Source: Roseivivax sediminis
Lineage (GTDB): Bacteria > Pseudomonadota > Alphaproteobacteria > Rhodobacterales > Rhodobacteraceae
Reading direction: 5' to 3'
Assembly (NCBI RefSeq): GCF_900112685.1
Contig: NZ_FOMS01000004.1
Span: 77,025 to 141,024, forward strand
Length of the DNA stretch: 64,000 nt
Positions 54,808 to 63,894 of the stretch are shown in pieces. How positions within the stretch are numbered: the stretch's first letter is position 1; each line of letters begins with the position of its first letter. Position numbers and translations under genes: made by a program. The notes beneath the pieces were generated by a model, which was given only the letters and a program-made list of their open reading frames with translations, ran no database searches and was not told the DNA's origin.

Positions 54808-55908
54808 ATGTCCTTCAACACCTTCGGCCACGTCTTCCGCGTCACCACATGGGGCGAAAGCCACGGGCCCGCGCTCGGCTGCACGGTGGACGGCTGCCCG
54901 CCGAACGTGTCCCTGGACGAGACGGCGATCCAGTACTGGCTCGACCGCCGCAAGCCCGGGCAGAACAAATACACCACCCAGCGACGCGAGGCCGACCAGG
55001 TGCGCATCCTGTCGGGCGTGTTCGAGGGGCGGACCACCGGCACGCCGATCCAGCTGATGATCGAGAACACCGACCAGCGGTCCAAGGATTACGGCGAGAT
55101 CGCCGAGACCTTCCGCCCCGGCCATGCCGACATCACCTACTGGCAGAAATACGGAATCCGCGACTACCGCGGTGGCGGCCGGTCCTCGGCGCGCGAGACC
55201 GCGGCACGTGTCGCCGCCGGCGGCGTCGCGCGCGCCGCGCTGGCCGCGCTGGCTCCGGGCGTGACGATCACCGGCTACATGACGCGCATGGGCGCGCATG
55301 GCATCGACGGGCCGCGTGACATGGACGAGATCGGGCGCAACCCGTTCTGGGTGCCCTCGGCGGCGGCGGCCGAGACCTGGGCCGCCTATCTCGACGAGCT
55401 GCGCAAGTCCGGCAATTCCTGCGGCGCGGAGATCGAGGTCAGCGCCTCGGGCGTGCCCGCGGGCCTCGGCGCGCCGGTCTACGGCAAGCTCGACACCGAC
55501 CTCGCCGCAGCCTGCATGTCGATCAACGCGGTCAAGGGCGTGGAAATCGGCGAAGGCATGGACGCCGCCCGGCTCACCGGGGAAGACAACGCCGACGAGA
55601 TCCGCCTCGGCAACGACGGCGCGCCGGTCTACGGGTCGAACCACGCCGGCGGCATCCTCGGCGGCATCTCCACCGGGCAGGACGTGGTGGTGCGCTTCGC
55701 GGTCAAGCCGACCTCGTCGATCCTCAAGCCCCGCGCCTCGATCACCAAGTCCGGCCAGCCGACCGAGGTGGTCACCAAGGGCCGCCACGACCCCTGTGTC
55801 GGCATCCGCGCGGTGCCCGTGGGCGAGGCGATGGTGGCCTGCGTGATCCTCGATCACCTTCTGCTGGACCGCGCACAGACCGGCGGGCAGCGCGGGACGA
55901 TCGGCTAA
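54808..55908 (+). CDS. aroC: Chorismate synthase
   Basis: The 366-residue enzyme converts 5-enolpyruvylshikimate-3-phosphate to chorismate, using reduced FMN. It shows GESHGPALG at the N-terminus, [23 protein letters not shown] and the conserved [24 protein letters not shown]-like segment and the C-terminal [18 protein letters not shown]. Length and start (ATG at 54808) are normal. The final step of the shikimate pathway; it stands alone, followed by a LysE-type exporter. Confidence 0.97.
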   Translation: MSFNTFGHVFRVTTWGESHGPALGCTVDGCPPNVSLDETAIQYWLDRRKPGQNKYTTQRREADQVRILSGVFEGRTTGTPIQLMIENTDQRSKDYGEIAETFRPGHADITYWQKYGIRDYRGGGRSSARETAARVAAGGVARAALAALAPGVTITGYMTRMGAHGIDGPRDMDEIGRNPFWVPSAAAAETWAAYLDELRKSGNSCGAEIEVSASGVPAGLGAPVYGKLDTDLAAACMSINAVKGVEIGEGMDAARLTGEDNADEIRLGNDGAPVYGSNHAGGILGGISTGQDVVVRFAVKPTSSILKPRASITKSGQPTEVVTKGRHDPCVGIRAVPVGEAMVACVILDHLLLDRAQTGGQRGTIG

Positions 55909-55979
55909 GCGCCACCGCCGCGCCTCACCTGCACCGGCGCGACCGCATTTCTTCCTACCGCCATGCTTGAGCGCCGATC

Positions 55980-56573
55980 ATGACCCCCGAGATCCTCACC
56001 GCGTTGACCACCTTCGCCCTCGTGACCGTGGTCACGCCGGGGCCGAACAACTTCATGCTCATGGCTTCGGGGGCGAATTTCGGCGTCGCGCGGACGGTGC
56101 CGCACATGCTGGGCATCGGGCTCGGCTTTCCGGCGATGGTGTTCCTCGTCGGTCTTGGCGTGATGCGGCTCTTCGACCTCTGGCCGCCGGCCTACACGAT
56201 CCTCCGCATCGCCTCCGCGCTCTACCTCCTCTACCTGGCCTGGAAGATCGCGACCGCCGCGCCCGCGGCCGAGACCGCGCGCCGCGGGCGTCCATTCACC
56301 TTCCTCGAAGCGGCGGGCTTCCAATGGGTAAATCCCAAGGCCTGGTCGATGGCACTGTCGGCGATCACCCTTTACGCGCCGGGCCGCGATTTGACGGCGA
56401 TCCTGTGGGTATCGGGCATCTACGTCGCCTGCTCGGTCGTCTCGACCTCGGCGTGGACGGTGCTCGGCACCGCCATCGGCCGGGTGCTGGGCAATGCGCG
56501 GCGGCTTCGGATCTTCAACATCGCCATGGCGGCGCTGCTGGTCGCGACGCTGATCCCGGTGTTCCTCGCCTGA
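55980..56573 (+). CDS. LysE/RhtB family exporter
   Basis: A 197-residue protein with six hydrophobic segments. Signatures are VTPGPNNFMLMASGANFG and the second-half GFQWVNPKAWSMAL. Family members export basic amino acids, homoserine or homoserine lactones; the substrate is undetermined. It lies between aroC and accA on the same strand, 71 bases after aroC, and is probably expressed from its own or the aroC promoter. Confidence 0.9.
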   Translation: MTPEILTALTTFALVTVVTPGPNNFMLMASGANFGVARTVPHMLGIGLGFPAMVFLVGLGVMRLFDLWPPAYTILRIASALYLLYLAWKIATAAPAAETARRGRPFTFLEAAGFQWVNPKAWSMALSAITLYAPGRDLTAILWVSGIYVACSVVSTSAWTVLGTAIGRVLGNARRLRIFNIAMAALLVATLIPVFLA

Positions 56574-56639
56574 GGCGGGGCGCGGTTGCATAACCTGCGC
56601 CGCTTCGCCATATCGGGCCCGACCTGTCCGGAGCGCTTC

Positions 56640-57599
56640 ATGCACTATCTCGACTTCGAAAAACCGCTCGCCGAGATCGAAGGCAAGGCCGAGGAACTGC
56701 GCGCCATGGCGGCCGCCAATTCCGAGGTCGATATCGGGGACGAGGCCGCGGCGCTCGACCGCAAGGCCGAGACGATGCTGCGCGACCTCTACGGCAAGCT
56801 CTCGCCCTGGCGCAAATGCCAGGTCGCGCGACACCCCGAACGGCCGCACTGCAAGGACTACATCTCCGCGCTCTTCACCGAATACACCCCGCTCGCCGGC
56901 GACCGGAACTTCGGCGACGATCACGCGGTGATGGGCGGGCTCGCGCGCTTCAACGACCGCGCCGTGGTCGTCATCGGCCATGAGAAGGGCAAAGACACGC
57001 AGTCGCGCCTGACCCACAATTTCGGCATGGCCCGGCCCGAGGGCTACCGCAAGGCAATCCGCCTGATGGACATGGCCGACCGCTTCGGCCTGCCGGTGGT
57101 CACGCTGATCGACACGCCGGGCGCCTATCCGGGCAAGGGCGCCGAGGAACGCGGCCAGTCCGAGGCGATCGCCCGCTCGACCGAGAAATGCCTGCAGATC
57201 GGCGTGCCGCTGGTGAGCCTGGTGATCGGCGAAGGCGGATCCGGCGGCGCGGTGGCCTTCGCAACGGCGAACCGCGTGGCGATGCTCGAGCACTCCGTCT
57301 ATTCGGTGATCTCGCCCGAGGGCTGCGCCTCGATCCTGTGGAAGGACGCCGAGAAGATGCGCGAGGCCGCCGAGGCGCTGCGCCTGACCGCGCAGGACCT
57401 GCAGAAGCTCGGCGTGATCGATCGCATCATCCCAGAGCCGCTGGGCGGCGCGCACCGCGACCCCGAAAGCACCATGGCCAGCGTCGCGGCGACCCTCGCG
57501 GCCATGCTCGGCCAGCTCGAGGACCAGAGCCGCAAGGACCTGGTTCAGGCCCGGCGCGACAAGTTCCTGAAGATGGGGTCCAAGGGCCTCGCCGCCTGA
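56640..57599 (+). CDS. accA: Acetyl-CoA carboxylase carboxyltransferase subunit alpha
   Basis: The 319-residue carboxyltransferase alpha subunit forms malonyl-CoA with AccD, the first committed step of fatty-acid synthesis. It shows [51 protein letters not shown] and the glycine-rich [14 protein letters not shown] use the ATG at 56640. The 3' end faces the GntR regulator, 15 bases away. Confidence 0.96.
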   Translation: MHYLDFEKPLAEIEGKAEELRAMAAANSEVDIGDEAAALDRKAETMLRDLYGKLSPWRKCQVARHPERPHCKDYISALFTEYTPLAGDRNFGDDHAVMGGLARFNDRAVVVIGHEKGKDTQSRLTHNFGMARPEGYRKAIRLMDMADRFGLPVVTLIDTPGAYPGKGAEERGQSEAIARSTEKCLQIGVPLVSLVIGEGGSGGAVAFATANRVAMLEHSVYSVISPEGCASILWKDAEKMREAAEALRLTAQDLQKLGVIDRIIPEPLGGAHRDPESTMASVAATLAAMLGQLEDQSRKDLVQARRDKFLKMGSKGLAA

Positions 57600-57614
57600 G
57601 CGCCTGTCCGCGGC

Positions 57615-58289
57615 TCAACCCACCAGCATCTTCAACCCCTGCGTGACGTCCGAGCGCACGGCAAGCCGCAGCCCCGGTTCGTCGCCCGCCTTCAGCGCGG
57701 CGATGATCAGCCGGTGGTAATGCGGCGCCTCGGACCGCCTCAGCCGCGTATAAAGCGCCCGCATCGTCGGGCCGAGCTGCAGCCACACCGTCTCGGCCAT
57801 CGCCAGCATCGCCGGGGCCTGCGCCCGCAGGTAGAGCGTGCGATGAAATTCCAGGTTGGCGCGGATGTACCCGACCGCGTCACGGTTCGCGACCACCTCG
57901 GAAATCGTGGTGTTGATCGCCTGCAGCCGGTCGATCAGCGCCATGTGCGCGCGCGGCAGCGCCCGGCTCGCCAGTTCCACCTCGATCAGCGCGCGCAGCG
58001 CGGCCAGTTCCTCGATCCGCTCGGGGGTCAGCGCCGGCGTGGCCAGGCGGCCCGACGCGCTCATCGTCAGCGCGCCCTCGGCCACCAGCCGCTGCACCGC
58101 CTCGCGCGCCGGCGTCATCGACACGTCGAATTCCCGCCCGATGCCGCGCAGGGTCAGCGCCTCGCCCGGGGCGATCTGGCCGAACATGATGCGCGAGCGC
58201 AGCCCGCGATAGACCCGGTCATGGGCCGACGGCGCGGGCTCTGCCGCGCGCGGCCCGAAGATCGGAGAAGAGCGTGAGGACGACAACAT
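57615..58289 (-). CDS. GntR family regulator, FCD (FadR-like) subgroup
   Basis: A 224-residue regulator with an N-terminal winged HTH (VYRGLRSRIMFGQIAPGEALTLRGIGREFDVSMTPAREAVQRL) and a C-terminal FCD helical bundle whose His/Asp residues often bind a metal. The effector is unknown. A perfect palindrome eight bases upstream is a candidate autoregulatory site. It is divergent from the fMsr gene and convergent with accA; its targets cannot be named. Confidence 0.87.
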   Translation of the reverse strand: MLSSSRSSPIFGPRAAEPAPSAHDRVYRGLRSRIMFGQIAPGEALTLRGIGREFDVSMTPAREAVQRLVAEGALTMSASGRLATPALTPERIEELAALRALIEVELASRALPRAHMALIDRLQAINTTISEVVANRDAVGYIRANLEFHRTLYLRAQAPAMLAMAETVWLQLGPTMRALYTRLRRSEAPHYHRLIIAALKAGDEPGLRLAVRSDVTQGLKMLVG

Positions 58290-58296
58290 CGCCCCA

Positions 58297-58306
58297 TGTG
58301 ATCACA
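58297..58306. promoter_or_regulatory. Candidate GntR operator
   Basis: TGTGATCACA, a perfect 10-bp palindrome, lies eight bases upstream of the GntR gene start. FadR-type GntR sites share a GT-N-AC form, which this fits with a four-base centre. Confidence 0.45.
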
Positions 58307-58458
58307 AAGCGCATTGGCGTCAATCACCCTCGTCTTCGCGTCCGCGCGAGCCCGCCGCCGGGCGCTCCCGGCCGCCGATCGGCCGGACCGGACCTGACCG
58401 GGATTGCCTCGGCGCACGCGGGCGGGTAGCGGCAGGGAACGTGACGGAGGATCGGATC

Positions 58459-58917
58459 ATGCAGGCGGATTATGCGCAGTTGCAGAAGAGCGTCGCGGCG
58501 CTTTGCGAGGGCGAGGACGACGCGGTGGCGCTGATGGCGACGCTGGCGTGCGAGCTGCACCATGCCGACGCGCGCTTCGACTGGACCGGGTTCTACCGCG
58601 TGGTGGCACCGGGGCTGATGAAGATCGGGCCGTACCAGGGCGGGCACGGCTGCCTCGTCATCCCGTTCGAGCGCGGGGTCTGTGGCGCGGCGGCGCGCAC
58701 CGGCGAGGTGCAGATCGTCGACGACGTGGAGGCCTTCCCCGGACATATCGCCTGCTCCGCCTCCACCCGGTCGGAGATCGTGCTGCCGGTGCGCGACGGC
58801 GCAGGGCGACTGATCGCGGTGCTCGACATCGACAGCGACCGGCCCGGGGCCTTCGGGCCAGACGACGCGGCGGGGCTGGGCGCGATCCTGGACTCCGTCT
58901 TCGGGCGGCTCGGATGA
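58459..58917 (+). CDS. Free methionine-R-sulfoxide reductase (GAF domain)
   Basis: A 152-residue GAF-type enzyme that reduces free Met-R-sulfoxide. The three redox Cys of the family are present: Cys65 (HGCLVIPF), Cys75 (GVCGAAAR) and Cys99 (HIACSAST, the catalytic one). I start at the ATG at 58459, preceded by GGAGG; a GTG 18 bases upstream lacks a site. It may help repair methionine oxidised in stress. It is divergent from the GntR gene. Confidence 0.9.
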   Translation: MQADYAQLQKSVAALCEGEDDAVALMATLACELHHADARFDWTGFYRVVAPGLMKIGPYQGGHGCLVIPFERGVCGAAARTGEVQIVDDVEAFPGHIACSASTRSEIVLPVRDGAGRLIAVLDIDSDRPGAFGPDDAAGLGAILDSVFGRLG

Positions 58918-58942
58918 TCGCCGCCGGAGCGCGGACGCGGCT

Positions 58943-59557
58943 ATGGTAGGCCTCCTGCCCGACGCCGGCACGCTGCTGGCGTTCCTCGGCGCGGCCCTCG
59001 CGCTGAACCTGACGCCCGGCGCCGACGTGATGTTCGCGCTCGCCTCGGGCGCCGGCGGCGGGCGGCGCGTCGGCGTGGCGGCGGCGCTTGGGGTCAGCCT
59101 CGGCTGTCTGGTGCATGTCGCGCTGACCGCTGCGGGGGTGGCGGCGCTGCTGGCAGCGCACCCGGCGGCCTTCGACGCGATCCGCTATGCCGGGGCGGCC
59201 TACCTGATCTGGCTTGCGATCCGCGCCTGGCGGGCCGGGCCCGCGACCGGCGAGGCCGGCGCGCGCGGGATCGGCCGGGCGGTGGCCCGCGGCGCGCTGA
59301 CCAACGTGCTCAACCCCAAGGTGGCGCTCTTCATCCTCGCCTTCCTGCCGCAATTCGCCGACCCGGCGCGCGGGCCGGTCTGGGCGCAGATGCTGGCGCT
59401 CGGCGGGATCTTCGCGCTCACCGCCTTTGTCGTCACCGCGGCCTACGGCGCGGCCGGCGGCGCGCTGCGGCACGCGCTGGCGCGGCGGGCGCGCTGGCTG
59501 AACCGGATCGCGGCGGCGGTGTTCGCGGGCCTCGCCGCGCGGCTGGTGCTGGCCTAG
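58943..59557 (+). CDS. LysE/RhtB family exporter
   Basis: A 204-residue protein, six hydrophobic segments, with NLTPGADVMFALASGAGGG at the N-terminus and ALTNVLNPKVALFILAFLPQF later, the RhtB-type marker. It exports amino acids or related compounds; the substrate is undefined. Twenty-five bases after the fMsr gene, so probably co-transcribed, and 23 bases before the homocysteine methyltransferase-like gene. Confidence 0.9.
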   Translation: MVGLLPDAGTLLAFLGAALALNLTPGADVMFALASGAGGGRRVGVAAALGVSLGCLVHVALTAAGVAALLAAHPAAFDAIRYAGAAYLIWLAIRAWRAGPATGEAGARGIGRAVARGALTNVLNPKVALFILAFLPQFADPARGPVWAQMLALGGIFALTAFVVTAAYGAAGGALRHALARRARWLNRIAAAVFAGLAARLVLA

Positions 59558-59561
59558 GTGA

Positions 59562-59576
59562 CCCCCTGAAAGGGGG
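59562..59576 (+). other. Hairpin overlapping a Shine-Dalgarno
   Basis: CCCCCT-GAA-AGGGGG (59562-59576) folds into a perfect six-base-pair stem. Its 3' arm is the SD GGGGGAGAG of the homocysteine methyltransferase-like gene, so the SD could be hidden unless ribosomes finishing the upstream gene open it. Confidence 0.45.
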
Positions 59577-59580
59577 AGAG

Positions 59581-60474
59581 ATGGCCGATATCACTTTACT
59601 CGACGGCGGCGTGGGACAGGAGATCGTGGCCCGCGCCGGCGCGTCCGACACGCTGGCCTGGGCGACGGAGGCGATGCGCCGCGCGCCCGGCACGGCCGAG
59701 GCGGTGCACCGCGATTTCCTGTCCGCCGGCGCGACCGTCGCGATGGCGAATACCTACGCGGTCCTGCCCGACCGGTTGCCGGAAGACGGACGCACAGAGG
59801 CGCTGCGCACCCTGCGCGCACAGGCGATGGCGGAGGCCCGCGCAGCGCGGGACGTCCACGGTTCGGGCCGGATCGCGGCGACGATCGGCCCGCTCGGCGC
59901 CAGCTACCGGCCGGACCTCATGCCGCCGCACGACAAGGCGGTGGCGGTCTATGACGACGCCGTCGCGGCGCTCGGGCCGGAGAGCGACCTGCTGGTGTTC
60001 GAGACGGTGGCGTCGGTCGCCCATGCGCGGGCGGCGCTCGCGGCATTGGACCGGTCCGGACGGCCGGGCTGGATCGCGGTCACGGTGGACGACGAGGACG
60101 GCAGCCGCCTGCGCTCGGGCGAGCGGGTGGCCGAGGCGGCCGCACTCATTCGCGACTCGTCTGCGGGCGCCGCGCTCGCCAATTGCTCCGCGCCCGAGGC
60201 GATGCCGGCGGCGCTGGACGCGTTGGCCAAGACCGGCCTGCCCTACGGCGCCTACGCCAACGCCTTCGAGACGATCACCAAGGATTTCCTCGCCCGTCCG
60301 GCGGTCGACAACCTGTCGCGGCGGCGCGACATGGCGCCCGCCCCTTACGCGGCGCACGCGCTCGACTGGGTGGCGCGGGGCGCGACCGTCGTCGGCGGCT
60401 GCTGCGAGACGACGCCCGCGCACATCGCTGCCGTGGCCGAACGATTGCGGGCCGCCGGCCACGGCATCGTCTGA
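59581..60474 (+). CDS. Homocysteine S-methyltransferase family protein
   Basis: A 297-residue TIM-barrel protein. The zinc ligands are visible as the Cys of ANCSAPEAM and the paired Cys of VGGCCETTP, as in MmuM and the N-terminal part of MetH. It transfers a methyl group from S-methylmethionine or another donor to homocysteine; the donor is undefined. It starts at the ATG at 59581, 23 bases after the LysE-type gene. Confidence 0.9.
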   Translation: MADITLLDGGVGQEIVARAGASDTLAWATEAMRRAPGTAEAVHRDFLSAGATVAMANTYAVLPDRLPEDGRTEALRTLRAQAMAEARAARDVHGSGRIAATIGPLGASYRPDLMPPHDKAVAVYDDAVAALGPESDLLVFETVASVAHARAALAALDRSGRPGWIAVTVDDEDGSRLRSGERVAEAAALIRDSSAGAALANCSAPEAMPAALDALAKTGLPYGAYANAFETITKDFLARPAVDNLSRRRDMAPAPYAAHALDWVARGATVVGGCCETTPAHIAAVAERLRAAGHGIV

Positions 60475-60479
60475 GCGCT

Positions 60480-60503
60480 TGCCAGCGGCGCGCCCCGCTG
60501 GCA
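60480..60503 (+). terminator. Hairpin after the homocysteine methyltransferase-like gene
   Basis: TGCCAGCGG-CGCGCC-CCGCTGGCA, a nine-base-pair perfect stem five bases past the stop and 12 bases before the pseudouridine synthase ATG. No T-run follows, so it may be a weak terminator or an mRNA 3' stem. Confidence 0.45.
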
Positions 60504-60515
60504 GAGCCACATCCC

Positions 60516-61163
60516 ATGAGAGACGTCTACGATCCGCCGCAGGGCGACATCAGGGTGCTGCACGAAGATCACGAGATCCTCGTGGTCGACAAGCCCGCCG
60601 GGCTTCTGTCGGTGCCCGGCAATGGGCCGGAGCTGGCCGACTGCCTGATCGCCCGCCTGACCAAGGCCTTTCCGCAGGTGCTGCTGGTGCACCGGCTGGA
60701 CCGGGACACCTCGGGCGTGATGATCTTCGCGCTCAGCCCGCACGCGCAGCGGCATCTCGGCCTGCAATTCGAGAAGCGGCAGGTGAAGAAGTTCTACGTC
60801 GCGCGCGTCGCCGGCGCGCTGGAGCCTGCCAAGGGCTCCGTCGATCTGCCGCTGGCCGTCGACTGGCCGAACCGGCCCCTGCAAAAAGTGGACCACGCGG
60901 AGGGTCGCCCGGCCCTGACCGACTGGCGCGTGCAGCGGCGGGGCGAGGGCGAGACGCGGGTGAAGCTCAGCCCAAAAACCGGGCGAAGCCACCAGCTTCG
61001 GGTGCACATGCTGGCGCTCGGCCACCCGATCCTGGGCGATCCGCTTTATGCGCCCGAGACGGCGGCGGACCACCCCCGGATGATGCTGCACGCCGAGGAA
61101 CTGCGCCTGCGCCACCCCGATGGCGGCGCCGGCCTGAACTTTCGCGCCAAGGCGCCGTTCTGA
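60516..61163 (+). CDS. RluA family pseudouridine synthase
   Basis: A 215-residue pseudouridine synthase with the catalytic Asp motif HRLDRDTSGVMIFA, VVDKPAGLLSVPG at the N-terminus and KTGRSHQLRVHM. Length is close to E. coli RluA (219 residues), which modifies 23S rRNA U746 and tRNA U32, but other RluA-family specificities are possible. It lacks the S4 domain of RluC/RluD. The ATG at 60516 follows GCAGAG. It is convergent with the HTH/PBP regulator, four bases away. Confidence 0.92.
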   Translation: MRDVYDPPQGDIRVLHEDHEILVVDKPAGLLSVPGNGPELADCLIARLTKAFPQVLLVHRLDRDTSGVMIFALSPHAQRHLGLQFEKRQVKKFYVARVAGALEPAKGSVDLPLAVDWPNRPLQKVDHAEGRPALTDWRVQRRGEGETRVKLSPKTGRSHQLRVHMLALGHPILGDPLYAPETAADHPRMMLHAEELRLRHPDGGAGLNFRAKAPF

Positions 61164-61167
61164 GCGT

Positions 61168-62037
61168 TCAGCCGTTCCAGCGCACGGCGCCGGTTTCGGA
61201 GACGTCGTAGCCGCCGAGCCTGTCGGCATGGTCGCGGAAGTCCTGGCCGCGGCAAAAGGCGAAGAAGCGTTGCAGGCCGGGATCGAAATAGGCCTTGCGG
61301 TCGATCAGCAGGTCGAAGCGTTCCTCGATCAGCGGCACGAAGCGCAGCCCGTGCGCGGCCGCGAGCGCCCCGAGGCCGAAGGTCACCTCGGCCGCGCCCT
61401 GCTGCACCGCCGTCACCGCGTCGCTTTCCGACAGCGCCGGCGGCGCGAGGTCGAGCGCGCCACGCTCCAGCCCCGCCTCGGAGAGCAGGTGGTCGAAGAC
61501 CGATTCGGTCCCCGATCCGCCCTGGCGCGGCACGATCCGGCGGCCGGGAATGTCGGCGAGGCGCTGCACGGAACTGTCCGGCGACAGGGCCAGCCCGCGC
61601 GTGCGCTTCGCGAACCCGATCAGGACGGCGTTCTGCGCGCCGCTGCGCTGCGCCGCCGCGACGTTCCATGCGCCGTCCTCGAAAAGGTGCAGGCCGGTGG
61701 CCACGCCCTCCCCGGCGGCAAAGCGCGTCAGCCCGTCGCCGGAGCCGTCGAAATAGGTCGCAAGAGCCGTCTGCGCCTGCCGCAGCGCCCAGTCGAGCAG
61801 GGGATCGTGGCTGCCGAGGAACACCGCCGGGCGCACCGACGGCGGCGCGCCGGCATCGAGCGCGCCGGCCGCGATCCAGGCGCGCACCTCCCGCGCCGGG
61901 AAGAGCAGCTTGCCGGTGACCTTGGAGCATGGCACCTGGCCGGAGCCCGCAAGATCGTAGACCTTGCGCTCCTTGATCCGGAGCAGGTCGGCCAGTTCGC
62001 GGACGGTGAGGTATTCAGGCTGGGTTATCTCGGTCAT
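61168..62037 (-). CDS. HTH regulator with substrate-binding-protein-like domain
   Basis: A 289-residue protein joining an N-terminal excisionase/MerR-like HTH (LTVRELADLLRIKERKVYDLAGSGQVP) to a C-terminal PBP-like domain (about residues 70-289) with a GSGTESVFDHLL phosphate/oxyanion-type loop. Similar regulators occur beside molybdate, tungstate or formate-linked genes, but no such gene is here. It is divergent from the TrmO-like gene over an 85-base gap, where its operator may lie. The effector is unknown. Confidence 0.8.
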   Translation of the reverse strand: MTEITQPEYLTVRELADLLRIKERKVYDLAGSGQVPCSKVTGKLLFPAREVRAWIAAGALDAGAPPSVRPAVFLGSHDPLLDWALRQAQTALATYFDGSGDGLTRFAAGEGVATGLHLFEDGAWNVAAAQRSGAQNAVLIGFAKRTRGLALSPDSSVQRLADIPGRRIVPRQGGSGTESVFDHLLSEAGLERGALDLAPPALSESDAVTAVQQGAAEVTFGLGALAAAHGLRFVPLIEERFDLLIDRKAYFDPGLQRFFAFCRGQDFRDHADRLGGYDVSETGAVRWNG

Positions 62038-62122
62038 CGTGCGTCCTTATTGCACCGACAGGCGGGGGCGCGGCAAGCGATGCGCTCTTGCGAAATCACG
62101 TCCGACCGGTCCAATTGACGCC

Positions 62123-62605
62123 ATGAGCGATACCGATATCAGACCCGGCGAGCGCGCGGCGGATCTTCCCCCGGCCGCCGACGCGCAATTGCGCTTCATC
62201 GGCCGGGCGCGCACACCCTTTGCCAGCCGCGCCGACTGCCCCCGGCAGGGGCGGCTCGACGGGCCGGACTGCGCGCTGGAGCTCGATCTGGTCTGGGCCG
62301 ACGCGCTGGAGGGGCTGGAGCGGTTCGAACATGCCGACGTGCTCTACTGGCTCGACCGGTCGCGGCGCGACCTGGTGCTGCAGAGCCCGAAATCGGACGG
62401 CACACTGCGCGGCACCTTCGCGCTGCGCTCGCCGGTGCGGCCCAACCCGATCGGGCTGTCGCGGGTGCGGATCGTCCGGCGCGAAGGCGCTCGGCTGATC
62501 GTGCGCGGGCTCGACTGCATCGACGGCACGCCGCTGATCGACATCAAGCCGGAAGCCTGCGCCTACACGCCGGAGGCACCGGCGAAGGCGGCGGACGGGG
62601 CGTGA
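62123..62605 (+). CDS. TrmO/TsaA family SAM-dependent methyltransferase
   Basis: A 160-residue protein of the TrmO (YaeB/TsaA) family. The conserved motif RSPVRPNPIGLSRV, GTPLIDIKPE near the end, and the F-IG-RTPF opening match TrmO, which methylates the t6A37 of tRNA-Thr. It lacks the C-terminal extension of E. coli TrmO (235 residues). Because this short form is widespread near metal genes, the tRNA role is not certain. The ATG at 62123 opens the conserved region. Confidence 0.85.
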   Translation: MSDTDIRPGERAADLPPAADAQLRFIGRARTPFASRADCPRQGRLDGPDCALELDLVWADALEGLERFEHADVLYWLDRSRRDLVLQSPKSDGTLRGTFALRSPVRPNPIGLSRVRIVRREGARLIVRGLDCIDGTPLIDIKPEACAYTPEAPAKAADGA

Positions 62606-62612
62606 TCGCGAA

Positions 62613-62631
62613 TCGCCCGAAAATCGGGCGA
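62613..62631 (+). terminator. Hairpin after the TrmO-like gene
   Basis: TCGCCCGA-AAA-TCGGGCGA, an eight-base-pair perfect stem seven bases after the stop. No T-run follows, so termination is uncertain; it separates the TrmO gene from the urease operon. Confidence 0.5.
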
Positions 62632-62765
62632 ACGCCATCAGAACCGCCCTCGAATTACGCATCGCCTCGCCATGTGCTCCGTCATGCGCGCCGTGATTTG
62701 CCGTCGCGCCCGCTGTGGGTGCAAATGCCTGAAGAACAGGCGGGGGCGGGATCATTCCCTACGAC

Positions 62766-63569
62766 GTGGGCATAGAGGCGCAGCGCGCACGCGGCACCGC
62801 GCGGTTGGGCGTGAAGCGCCGCGGGTCGGCGTCGGTGATCGACGATCTGGCCATGTCGGGCTCGCTCAAGCTCGTCTTTCCCGGCACCGCCGGGCCGCTC
62901 CAGGCGGTCTGGCTCAACACCGCCGGCGGCGTCACCGGCGGCGACCGGTTCGAGACCGCCGTAAGCCTCGCGCCCGAGGCCGCTGCGGTGCTGACCTCCC
63001 AGGCCGCCGAACGTATATACCGTGCCCTCCCCGGAGAGACCGGGCGCATCGAGACCTCCCTGAGCGTCGGCGCTGGCGGCAGCCTGTCGTGGCTGCCGCA
63101 GGAGACGATCCTCTACGACGGCGCCGCGCTCGACCGGCGCCTGTCGGTGGACCTCGCATCCGGCGCCCGCTTCCTCGGCATCGAGACGCTGATCTTCGGC
63201 CGCGCGGCGATGGGCGAGCGGGTGCGCGACCTTCGCCTGACCGACCGGATCGACCTGCGCGTCGGCGGCAGCCTCGTGTGGGCGGACCGGCTGCGCCTCA
63301 CCGACGACGCCGATGCCGCACTCGCCCGGCCGTTCGTCGCGAATGGCGGCGGCACGGTCGCCACCCTCCTTTTCGCCGCGCCGGGCGCCGCGTCCCGGCT
63401 GGAGGCGGTGCGCGCGCTTCTGCCCGCGACCGCCGGCGCCTCTTCTCCCGCAGAGGACGTGATCGCCGCGCGCATCGTCGCCCCGGATGGGTTCGAGATG
63501 CGCCGCACGCTCTGCCCCCTGCTCGAACGCCTCTCGGAGGCGCCGCTTCCCCGACCCTGGATGATCTGA
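62766..63569 (+). CDS. ureD: Urease accessory protein UreD
   Basis: A 267-residue accessory protein that, with UreF and UreG, loads nickel into apo-urease. QRARGTARLGVK near the start, LVFPGTAGPLQAVWLNTAGGVTGGD and SWLPQETILYDGAAL are the family signature. The start is uncertain: I use GTG at 62766, but the G-rich ribosome site upstream is distant. It leads the ureD-ureA-hupE order, with ureA four bases after its stop. Confidence 0.92.
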   Translation: MGIEAQRARGTARLGVKRRGSASVIDDLAMSGSLKLVFPGTAGPLQAVWLNTAGGVTGGDRFETAVSLAPEAAAVLTSQAAERIYRALPGETGRIETSLSVGAGGSLSWLPQETILYDGAALDRRLSVDLASGARFLGIETLIFGRAAMGERVRDLRLTDRIDLRVGGSLVWADRLRLTDDADAALARPFVANGGGTVATLLFAAPGAASRLEAVRALLPATAGASSPAEDVIAARIVAPDGFEMRRTLCPLLERLSEAPLPRPWMI

Positions 63570-63572
63570 CAC

Positions 63573-63875
63573 ATGCAACTGACCCCCAGAGAGAAGGACA
63601 AGCTCCTTGTCGCCATGGCCGCCGAAGTGGCCCGCCGCCGCCTGTCGCGCGGCGTGAAGCTCAACCACCCCGAGGCCATCGCGCTCATCACCGACGCGGT
63701 GGTCGAAGGCGCGCGCGACGGCCGCTCCGTCGCCGAGATGATGCAGGCCGGGGCCGAGGTCATCACCGCCGAACAATGCATGGAGGGCGTGCCCGAGATG
63801 ATCCACGAGGTGCAGGTCGAGGCGACGTTCCCCGACGGCACCAAGCTCGTCACCGTGCACAACCCGATCCGCTGA
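63573..63875 (+). CDS. ureA: Urease gamma subunit
   Basis: A 100-residue urease gamma subunit: [70 protein letters not shown]-type C-terminus split here by normal spacing. It forms the small part of the (alpha beta gamma)3 urease that hydrolyses urea to ammonia. It lies between ureD and hupE/ureJ; ureB and ureC are expected to the right. Confidence 0.97.
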   Translation: MQLTPREKDKLLVAMAAEVARRRLSRGVKLNHPEAIALITDAVVEGARDGRSVAEMMQAGAEVITAEQCMEGVPEMIHEVQVEATFPDGTKLVTVHNPIR

Positions 63876-63894
63876 CCGCCAAGGAGGCATCCCC

